Source: Branchiostoma floridae (Eukaryota > Chordata > Leptocardii > Amphioxiformes > Branchiostomatidae). Taken from it: a DNA stretch of 64,000 nucleotides. The translations under genes were made by a program, and so were the position numbers. Under the pieces are notes generated by a model, which worked only from the letters and a program-made list of their open reading frames with translations, was not told the DNA's origin and ran no database searches. Positions 26,801-38,800 of this stretch are shown in pieces. Positions within the stretch are counted from its first letter, which is position 1. Every line of letters starts with the position of its first letter. The stretch spans positions 25,176,069-25,240,068 of the forward strand of contig NC_049983.1 in NCBI RefSeq assembly GCF_000003815.2. The letters run 5' to 3'.

Positions 26801-29800
26801 GGCGCGCAATTAGGGAACTCCGTCAGTGCGGGTGCCCTTTCCAAGTGCAGGGTCGCTTACAATAACAGTTTCTGAATTATTATGAATCTTCCACGACGAT
26901 GTAGCGCCAGTGCTATGTTTGTGTACCATTCTACTGAAAGTTTTTAAACTAGGCGAAGGAGGGTTTGTTTAACTCTTTCCTGCAAAGATTAATGTCCTCC
27001 AATAACACTATTGTCAAACGCTTAGTGTCTTCAGACTTGTTATACAGAAACACGACTTCTTTCGGAACTGTTACGGCTTACTGTACATATAGAGGTTTTT
27101 AATGTATAAATTATGTATGTATCTTTTGTGTAACTATGGGTTTCTTTTTAACCTGAAATAAAGAATAAAGAAAAATTATTATTTTCTTTAAATTCTCGAT
27201 ACATACTAATTCTTACTAAGGGTCTCGACCATGTGAACAAAGCAGTCACGGGGGGTATAATCCAGTAGTATCCACAGGCAGGTACATGTAATAGTCAAGG
27301 AAATTGGGCACTTGAATAGAATTTATAATACAAGGGAAAACACAAAAATTTTTGTTCAAGGGTTGTAAAGTTCAAAACACTCATTGCCTTTGAGTTCAAA
27401 ACACTCATTGCCTTTGAGATCACAAATTAAAACAGAGTGACTGACATGACAATTGTGTTTTTACAAAATGTTGATGACATATAGTATACAAGATATTGTA
27501 TTATAGAAGAAATTGCTAAGTAAACACTTTACTTCCAACACTGGATTAAACTATAGGAACTTACCCTCTAAATTTTCGGTCAAACTCAGTCGACCTTGTT
27601 CACAGAATGACCTTTCTATCTCCAGCAGTGATGTCAGGAATACACCACTTTTGCAGGAGGGGGTCATAAGTATCAGAACTTTCATGCTATGATACAGTAT
27701 GTTTAAGTCTCTGTGGTGAGATGCATTTTCAGTTGTATTGTAACTCTTTTTCTCATATGATGGGGACAATGCAGTTTCATGTGATGCAACTAAGAGGATT
27801 CCATTGGCATGACACACTGCAATACACTGCAATTATATTCAGTCTGGTAAATATTAACAAGATTTTCATCATCAAGATTTTCCAGATATTTATTATTTCT
27901 TATTTGGAAAATATATTGTCAATGGAAATTTTGTGCTTAGAGAGGTCTTGTGCATATTAATTGATTTATGTTAATGATTTATAGTCTAGTAAGGCTTGTT
28001 TCTGTACTAGGGCACAGAGACCATCATGGGTGAGAAGCTGCCAGGGATGCTGTTATCCCTTCTGATCATCCTGAAGGGGTTTGGAGCAACAGAAGCTTCC
28101 TGCAGCATAAATGGTTCTTCTGCTGACTGCAGCAACCAGGGCATCACCAGTGTTCCTCAGAACCTGCCGGCAAGCATCACTGAACTTGATTTGAGGAATA
28201 ATCTAATCACAACATTAAGTCAGTCTGATTTCTCACAGTATGGGAACTTGACACATCTACATATATCCAGCAATCGTATAGCTACAATCAATAGCCAAGC
28301 ATTCTATAACTTGTCAGATTTGATTGTTTTGTATCTTTTTGTGAACCGCCTGTCAAACCTCAGATCTAACATGTTTACAGGGCTGGGAAACTTGGAGACC
28401 CTTAGCTTGCACAATAATGAGATCAGTGATATTCAGACTGGAACTTTCAATCCAACACCAAAACTGAGAAGCTTGGCCCTGGACGGTAACAAGTTAACAA
28501 ACCCCCGATCTGACATGTTTACAGGGCTGGGAAACTTGAGGTACATTTAATCGGTAATAAGATGGGTGATATTCAGGCTGGAACTTTCAATTCACCACCA
28601 CAACTGAGAGATCTTATGCTGTATGGTAACAAGTTAATACACCTCAGATCTGACATGTTCATAGGGCTGGGAAACTTGCAGGACCTTAGGCTGTACAATA
28701 ATGAGATCAGTGATATTCAGGCTGGAACTTTCAATTCAACACCTCAACTAAGAATCTTGTCCCTGGGTAATAACAAGTTAACAAACCTCGGGTCTGACAT
28801 GTTTACAGGGCTGGGAAACTTGCAGGACCTTAGGCTGTACAATAATGAGATCAGTGATATTCAGGTTGGAACTTTCAACCCAATGCCACAACTGAGAACC
28901 TTACACCTTCGTTTCAATAGATTTGAAGTCCTAAAAGCAGAGATGTTTGCAATACTGTCATCAATCTCTACTGTTAACATTGACAACAACCCCTGGCAGT
29001 GTGACTGTAGGATGCTTCCCTTCAGGCAAGAGATGACTGGGTCACATTCATTTGAAAACCAAATCACATGTGAAGGACCAAGCAACTTCCATGGTCAAAA
29101 GCTTAAAGATATCAGTCCTGAAGATCTGATCTGTGAAGAGCCAACAATAGTGAGGTTTGTGAGGGGTGACAATAACACAGTGGTAGAGGGTGGGACACTC
29201 CATTTGCTGTGTGAAGCTTCAGGAATCCCCACACCAGACATCACAGTCACCCTCCCATCTGGACTGAATGTAACTGTTGAGTCAGGCGGGAGAGTGACTG
29301 TGGAAGTGAATGGTACCATCACAGTGACCACAGTCAATGTTACTGCAGCAGATGCTGGTCTGTACGTCTGTATTGCAGCAAGTCCAGTTGGCTCAACTTT
29401 TGCCACCCTGGTTGTAACTGTCCAAGTGAATGTGGCCACAACTGGCACAGTTACTACAGAGGCTACAACTGGTACAGTCACTACAGCAGCCACAACTGGT
29501 ACAGTCACTACAGCAGCCATAACTGGTACAGTCACTACCGAGGCCACAACTGGTACAGTCACTACAGAGGCCACAACTGGTACAGCTGCAGTCACTATAG
29601 CAGACACAACTGGTACAGTCACTACAGCAGCCACAACTGGTACAGTCACTACAGCGGACACAACTGGTACGGCCACAACTGGTACAGTCACAACAGCAGC
29701 CACAACTGGTACAGTCACTACAGCAGCCACAACTGTTACAGTCACTACAGCAGCCACAACTGGTACAGTCACTACAGAGGCCACAACTGGTACAGTCACT

Positions 29801-32800
29801 ACAGAGGCCACAACTGGTACAGTCACTACAGAGGCCACAACTGGTACAGTCACTACAGAGGCCACAACTGGTACAGGCACTACAGCAGCCACAACCGGTA
29901 TAGTCACTACAGCAGCCACAACTGGTACAGTCACTACAGCAGCCACAACTGGTACAGGCACTACAGCAGCCACAACTGGTACAGTCACTACAGCAGCCAC
30001 AACTGGTACAGTCACTACAGCAGACACAACTGGTACAGTCACTACAGCAGACACAACTGGTACAGTCACTACAGCAGCCACAACTGGTACAGTCACTACA
30101 GCGGACACAACTGGTACGGCCACAACTGGTACAGTCACAACAGCAGCCACAACTGGTACAGTCACTACAGAGGCCAAAACTGGTATAGTCACTACAGCAG
30201 ACACAACTGGTACAGTCACTACAGCAGACACAACTGGTACAGTCACTACAGCAGACACAACTAGTACAGTCACTACAGCAACCACAACTGATACAGTCAC
30301 TAAAGTGGCACCAACTGGTAGAGTCATTACAGAGGCCATAACTGGTACAGTCACTACAGAGGCAACAACTGGTACAGACACAGTGGCACCAAACCAACCT
30401 CAACCTGCTCCCAGTTTCTCCCTCCCTGTTCTCATTGGCTGAGACTGTATGTGGTGGAGTAGCAGGTTCTGTCCTTGTTGGCACCATCATTCTCACAATC
30501 TGGCGAGTGAGGAAGACCCAGAACCCCCCCTCCGGCCCAACCCCCCCAGTTGTGTTCAGTAATGCCTCAACAAGTGTCACAATCGTTGGGCATGGACAAA
30601 CAGGGAAAGGAAGGACAAAAGCTACAAATGAATACTTTGATCCTTATGCCAGAAACTCAGAACAAATCCCAGGGCATCCTGCCTCTCAGGATCATGAGTA
30701 ATTGAAACTATTTTACTGGCAACAAGAAAGGTAGGACCTAATGGTGTAGGTTTGAGGCAACCTTCTGAATACCAGTCCCTTGGACCCAACAGAAGCAGAG
30801 TTCCACGTGATGAGCTTCCCCAAGTTCCCCCTACCGTAACAGGACCAACTTGCGCCCATGACACCCAACACTTTTATCAACCCTTAAAGAAAAAATATTA
30901 AATGGCTGCCATTCTAAAAACTACAAGCTGTTAAAAATCCTTCTTACACCTTTTGGTTAGCCTGACTAAATTAAGTTCCTAAGTGGCCAACCTAACAGTT
31001 GCCGGTAATGGTCAATTAATCCCTGTCAGCTTCAGAGATGCAGTGTAAACACAATGTACAAGCTAACCTTTTGGTATACATATATTAGAGAATACAACAA
31101 AATATTTTATATGACTTTTGTATGACCCAGCCAGGTCCAATGTTTCCATTTGAACGGGAATTTAACTACTAATTCAGACTGAGGCAAAAAATTTAATGAT
31201 GGATATTAAATCTGTGTAACAATTGAAGAACAGGATGAGCATAGAAAGTTATGTTACATATCTTGGCCTATCAACTATACATACTGACATACATGTACGA
31301 TATTCAATACAGTGCTGTAGATTGTATATATATACTAAGACTAAGTGGTGTGACATTGTACAGCCCAACCATAATATGATTGTGTGATCAATAAATAATG
31401 AATGTTTTTTCACTATATACTAGGCTAAGCTTCTTTTTTTTTTGAGTGAGATTATCAAATCATTTCAACCAGTCCAGATATTTGTGTTATTTCTTGTAGT
31501 TGTTGTTGTTTTCTAATTATGTACTTACTAGTCTAGCATTGTGTTACATATCTTTAATGAGTGGTGTAAACGAATCTCAGACGTTGAAGTTCTGCAGCTA
31601 GACTCAACTGAGATCATCTGTATTGCAGAGTGGGTGCATAAACATTCTTTAGTTTGGGTGTATTCTTTTATTTACTAACTACAATACAGACCTAATTGAT
31701 GTAAATGTAACATTGATCTACATGGCATGTAAATTCAAATTCAAATATCTTTATTTGTTAATTTGTTAATTTTTTTATTACATCTTTTAGAGTTGAATTT
31801 GAACTTAACAATAGGAACAACATACTTTATACAGACATCTTAATAAGGTTTAATTTGAAACATTCATGTTAAGGGTGTCAAGGATGCTGGTATGTCATAT
31901 ACAAGTAATGGAAAAATAAATGTTATCGTGTGCTTATGGTTACCTGACCGACTCTTCGTCTAAGTCCATTCACTGGTAGCGATGTATGTGTTTACCTACC
32001 ATACTTTCTCAAATGCTGAGAATCAATGCAGAATTATATGAAAGGCTTTAGTATGACTTAGCCAGACATCAAACTCACGACCTGCTGACTGTAACTGTCG
32101 ACCTCTGATTCTACTATCTGGCCATTGCCCCAACAGTTCACAAGACAACTAGCTTCATCATGTTAAACAGTGTACCAATGGAAAAAGTGACACCTACCCC
32201 TTCAGCCCACTCAGGTCAAACTTGTGCCCATTCTCATCAGTGTAGGTGCAGTCACTGAAGCAGGCCGTCCTGTCTTCATTACTGAAATATAGGCACGTCA
32301 TACTTGGTGAGAACACACTTAGTTTCAATAACTTGCCATAAAATTGGGAAATAATACTCACCCCAGTAATATGTATCTGATTTAGTGAATGAGACCATCA
32401 GAATGAAATTCAATTCAATGTAAATTCTAGCTTTTTCTTTCATGAAAAGTCTCAGGTTCAAGGATACTTTGCAATTCCATATCATACATAAGATTAGCCA
32501 AGTGCAGCACAATGCTGTGAATCTTCGATCTTTTATGGTGGCGTTATTGTAAATAATTCTCCATCCTGACTATGTCTCCCTTGCAATAATGTCACTACTG
32601 GACTGCAGAATTGTTTTATCTGTGAATCCAAAACACTTCAAAAACCTGTTCCATCCTACTGCAAAACAAATTTTGAAGTAGAATGATTCACAGCACTACA
32701 ACATAAATCCTTTAGGCACACTGAAGGATGAAGACACAGCATGGCTTACCTGGTGGTCCCCTCGCTGCAGGGCACACAGGGGCCGTCAGCAGCACCGAAG

Positions 32801-35800
32801 TTCAGGTACGTTCCTACAGGTCACAGGAACAAGTCAACCAACAATGGCATGTAAATCTGTACACTACACAGTCAAGTCGTGTACTGCTCAAATTGACTCA
32901 GACTCAAGTATCCCTTAGACTGTTTCCAGCCCCTGAACAGGCCCCTGTGCTAGAACTTGATAGATAATATCAAGTCGGGGGGTCTGGCTTTCAGGCTAAC
33001 AGGGCGGCAGTATCAACTTCTAATTTTATAGAAACAAATGATTTTTCTTAAGTTTCCAGATTTATGGTTAGGTCATTGTATCTGTATCTGTATCTGTATC
33101 TGTATCCGTTTGGCATAACACACCAGCTTCTGTATTTGTATTTATATAACCGGTATAACCGCCGTTTGGCATAACACACCAGCTTCTGTATTTGTATCTA
33201 TATAACCGGTATAACCGCCGTTCGGCATAACACACCAGCTTCGCAGGCATGCGGTGCGGCAGTTGATTAGAAAGACCTTACCTCTGGGGCACTGCTCACA
33301 AGTGTTGGTGTCTGGGTTGGCAAAAAAGCCCTTCTTACATGGGATACACCTGTGGAAAAATCAGTATACATTGTAAACAGTCTCTTAGTAATGTATCCTG
33401 GACTTACATCATGTACAGAATGCATATTATATGAGTCCATTTTGCTAAGAACGTTTAAGAACAATTATTTGCCTATAATTATTACATTGTAACAAAACAA
33501 TTTGAGAAATATTTGATTGATCAATAAATGACAAACTGCATGATTTAATAAATATTCCAGTTGTACTTACACAACAGGCACTGCAAACAAACTGAATTGA
33601 TCAGGCCATGGCAGGAAACTCCATTGTCTAATGAGACTGAAGGACCACTGCCAACAACAACCTACACAACGTATGTCTTGATCATAGTTTAAGGAGTTGT
33701 CTAGTACGGTAACCCTTACCTGGCATGCTTACTGCCCTGGGTACAGGCAGTACAGGACGACTAACACTTTCAAGCCTGGTTAGAGCAAGAGCTCGACCAA
33801 TGTAAAGTAAGTACAACTAAATCACCCTTACCTGGCGTTCTCACTGCCCTGAGGACAGGCAGTACAGGATGATGCTCCCCCATCCACTGTGTTGGTCACA
33901 TTGATCATGTAGATACGAGCCCTGGAACAAAATAATGTCAGATAATTTTACACAGTTGCGTAGTAGCAAAAATTCAGCCAAGGATGAACTATCAATCAGA
34001 AACTAGCATGACACTCTAAGCACAGCGTCTACCCCAAAGCTGATAATCATTTGTCAAACTATGATCTTTAAGACAATAAGACCACTAAAGGTAGGTGAAA
34101 ATAAGTTTAGTCCCATAGCTTTTTAAGACACTAACTTAAGGGCAGTTGGTTGATATCCACTGTGTCTAGAGCATGATATTGAAAGGAGGAGCCCATCCCT
34201 CTCCTTCCACCACATTTTACCCCCAACAAAGTCAGGTACCCAATTTTACACAAGGGTGGAGTGAGGAATGTCATGTTAAGTGCTCTTTCCAACATCAACT
34301 GCATGTTGGGACATAAAAGGTTTGTCCTGCGTTCAATAGTTGAAACGATCAGGGGAAACACTGGAGAAACACACCCAGCAGAAGAGGCTATATCCCCTGC
34401 ATGTGTGTATCTTTTTTCCCTAGTCATAGGGTTCTTTATGTCTGCTTTGGAGGATATATATCCAGAAGTTTTCCTTATCACCAATTAGAGATTGTGATTC
34501 CAATGTGTTTCTCATGAGTTCCATGGTAATCAATGAGGAGAGCGTATCAGACAGAAGGCTGGCAGGTTCTTGTGTTTCTGTGGGTGGAGCAATTGGTTAT
34601 GGGTATTAGCTATGTTTTCCAGTAGTTTTCACATGTGTATCCTTCAGTCATACATTGGAATCACAATAGTGTCCCAGTATGTGTCTATTGTATGACTGAG
34701 CTTTGTCACTACAAAAACCAAGATGCGTTCAGACTTCAGAGAGACTTACATGTCAGTAGGGAAGTTCTGCTGGTTCTCCCCGAACACCTCGTCTGTCTTC
34801 TGGAACGCCCAGGTGAAGGTCATGGCGTCCTGCGCTGAGATCACGAAGCTGCCAAGGTCAAGAACATGGAGGTCAGGCTTGTAGCACAGACTACCAGTTT
34901 CTCACAAATTGTACATCTTAAGCCTTGTATTTGACAAAAAAAGATCTATCTCCATAACAATGTTTTCATTATTGGGTGGGCCAACTACATGTACACTCTG
35001 GCTGGAACTGCAAGGAGTTTACGATTGGCGTATATTATACCTTTATTGTGCTTAAATCGCAAGGGTCTGAAGTGAAGTGAGGAAAGGTTTGCGAAGTGCC
35101 TTTCCAAAGGGCACAAGATCATATGTACCCAGGACCTCTGGGCTATGGGCTCAGCACCTTGATGTTTTGCCACATCACCCCACTTCAATGTTTGTATATA
35201 TTAATCGAGTGTCTACCAGCGATATCCCTTTGGTTCGATTGTTATGCACACTTCCTAAGTATTTGTACATATCAACACTGACCAAAGAAACACAGCAGAA
35301 TCTCACCTGTACTGCTGCTTGCTCTGGGCTCCACTCCAACTTTCAATCACCTTGGTGCCACGCCCCTCAATTTCCTAATGAATGGAGACCCACAGTCAGT
35401 ATTGGAGCCATGATGACTAAGATATTGGGCCAGTAGTAGGACAAGTTCAACACAATAACATATATTGCACTTGTTCACAATGGAGTTGACACCAAAATAT
35501 TCAAACTAATGTAATGTTTAGAATATGTATCTTCTAAAGCACAAGAATATGAAGACAAGGCGACAGCTGCCCACTGCCATGTCAGGGACCTCAGCAGCAC
35601 TATGAAGACCTTTTATTGTACATTTTTGCCCAACTGAGCTAAGTACAGGTCACCACAAAGACAAAATACTGAATAGTACTACTACTACTACCAGGGTTCC
35701 AGCATGCCAGCTCAGGACTGACTAATACTATTTATTCATTGGAACACGATAATCACAATACAAAGAAACCCTCTCACCTGCATGAAGAAGAGCTGGCAGC

Positions 35801-38800
35801 CGGACGTACAGGCGGTGTCGAACACGAAGGTGATGCGGCCGAACTCGCCGGGCGCGCCGGGGACCTGGTCACGGAACCCCTCCGTCCTCAGCGCGAGCAC
35901 GAGGTACGCATCGTCAGCGTTCCCCACCCCTGAGTGGATGTGATCCCCGGCCAACTCCCAACCTCGGGTGGAGGCACAGCCACGCACTGGAGAATGAAAG
36001 ATAATTAAGGGTTAATGACTGAGTAAAACTAACGAGTAAGCGAAGCGGAAGCGCGAGGCATTGTCAGCATTCCCCACCCCGGAGTGGATGTGGTCTCCGG
36101 CCAACTCCCAACCTCGGGTGGAGGCACAGCCTCGGACTGGAGAATCAGATAATTAAGGGTTAATCAAGGAATAAAACTAACAATTGAGCAAAGCGCAAGG
36201 CATCGTCTGCCTTCCCCACCCCAGAGTGGATGTGGTCTCCGGCCAACTCCCAACCCCTGGTGGAGGCACAGCCACGGACTGGAGAATCAGATATAATCGT
36301 AATGATAAATCAGAATAAAACTAACGAGTGAGCGAAGTGTGAGAACGAGATACACGTCATCAGCGTCCCCCACCCCAGAGTGGATGTGGTCTCCGGCCAA
36401 CTCCCAACCTCGGGTGGAGGCACAGCCCCGGACTGGAGAATGACAGATAATTAAGGGTTTGATGGAAGAACTTCATTGTGTCACCGGACGGATGACTGAA
36501 CTGAACTGAAAGCTAGGTCATTTTCACCTTAGACAAAATTGGTCTAAAGTGCCTTTCCCAAAAGGCACAATATCTTGTAGCCCTAATCGCATTAGCCAAC
36601 AGTGTACAGAATTAATATATAATTTCATCTATCAAGGTCCACAATACAGTAATTCTAAAAGAACTCTTACTCACCGTGCACACTGATACACGTCATCTCC
36701 ATGCTGGAAGAGAGGCTGTTCCACCACTTGTACTGGTGACTGTAGTTAGGCTCTGTGCTGGGCGGACAGGTCTGGCAAGCTGGGGAGGGAGGAAGACCTT
36801 CAAGTTAGGGAAAGGTACTATCTTACGAGCAATTTTTGGTAAAACATACAACCGAGGCAGTTGGAGACAGTCCACCTGAATGTGAACAACTGGCCCATTT
36901 TCATTTAAATGCTCAGCCTCCTGTACATACCCCTGAAGATTGTAGGACTATTATGACAATGTACTAATCAAATTGGTTTCCAGAAGTCATGCCAACGGAT
37001 TTCTGTATCTGTATCTATATATAGCTGGTATAATTGCCCTTCAACTTAACACACCAGCTAAATTTTGGGATTATGATAACACACCAGGATTTGATTAGAA
37101 AACACAAAGCTGGAAAAAAGTCAAAACTATAACAGGGAGTGACTTTTGATTTGAACTTAATTTTGCAACAGATCTGTACTTACGTTGCTCTCCCTCTGAG
37201 TACTGTTGTGCCGGACAGAACTCACAGACGGTGGCTGTCTGGTTGGGGAAGGCCATACCAGGGTTACACGGCGGACACGGCTCCTTGGCGCCGGACGCGG
37301 GGAGCTTGACTGCACCGTTAACGTCATCGCGACAAATCTTTGGCTCAATCCACTTGTACATCAGCTGGGTCTGGAGAAAGACATTTTGCAAACATGCTTG
37401 CTTCAAATATGACACTACAGTATATGGTTCTTTGTCTTTGGTCCTGAATTAGATTCACGCATCGCGACAGATCTTTGGCTCAATCCAGTTGGGTCTGGCA
37501 TCGGAGGATGGAGAAAGATATTCTTCAAAAATACTTGCGTCAAGTATGATGCTAACTTAAATGGTTCTCAACCTCTCTCTGTCCTTGGTGCTGAACTACA
37601 CGTTGTTTCCTTATTCTAGTAGTTGTTATACATGTAGACCTTACGAAAGTCGCAGTACTTTTGTCGTGTCAATAAAGATTTCTCTATCACTGTCCTTGGT
37701 GCTAAATGACATTCTATCATGTTGTTTCTGATGTATGCCATGTAACATGTACATTTTTGTATTGAGCAACTGCAAATTTATCATTGAGTTGCCAGCTATT
37801 TGGTGTATTATGCGGGAATGTCTAACATTTATATTTTGTTTTCTTCTTTTAAACCTCAGTTTCCTATAGATGTACTTATGGTTTTCACTCTATCAATTTT
37901 TTTAAATCAAACCATCTGTAGTACCTGCTTGTTCTCATCACATGGTGTGTGAGTCTCAAAGTAGTCCTTTGCCTCACACGCGGGCATCGGGGTGCACTGG
38001 GCAGCACCAGCCTCTGTGAAGGGATAAAATACCATGCGTTAAGTCTTCTCCAATTTATGATAATACTGACTGTATATTGTGAGTAGTTGAAGTGGTGTAC
38101 ATCTGTCCAAAGCATATTGAAGATGAATTTCACTTTTTAATGGAATGCTCTAGATACGCTATTTTACGTAATGAGCTATTTACATTTCTCGAATACAGTA
38201 CAGCAGATTTCAAGAGACTCGATGCTACAGACAGATTTGTATATATCTTTGGATGCCACGACTCCCATAATGCAAGGATAGGCAAATATATCAAAGACTG
38301 CTTTGCTATTAGAAAGAGTAATGAATCTCATGTATAGCCCAACTCGATTGTAACACTATATCAAAGACTAATGTGTCAGCCCTTCTTGTTACGTTAATTA
38401 GGATATCAAGTCTTATTCTCTACACCTATTTTGTACTTTGTGTAACAGTCATTGCCATACTTTGTACCATGTACAAATGTCGAGCAATAAAGTTCTACCT
38501 ATTAATATAATAAGTATATTATTGTAAGTAAAATGGATGTATGATAATGGTTGGGTGGATGGACCATTAGATGGATGGATGGATCTAAGGATGATGGGTG
38601 GATAGATGGATAGATGGATGGATAAAAGGAAGGATGGAGGGATGGATTGATGAATGAATATGAAGGATGAATAGATGGATGGATGGATGAAGGGAGGGAT
38701 GGATGGATGAAAGAACAGATGGAGGAATGGATCAGTGAATAAATGGTTCATTGAAATCATGTACAATGTCATTGTTGTACCATGGCCACATGTCTTGGCA

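Noticed and set aside
29095-30580. Long antisense ORFs (428 and 395 codons) over the Thr repeat
   Set aside because: They are translations of the 27-bp minisatellite in other frames (Val-rich and Cys/Ser-rich). The plus-strand frame continues LRR and Ig domains.
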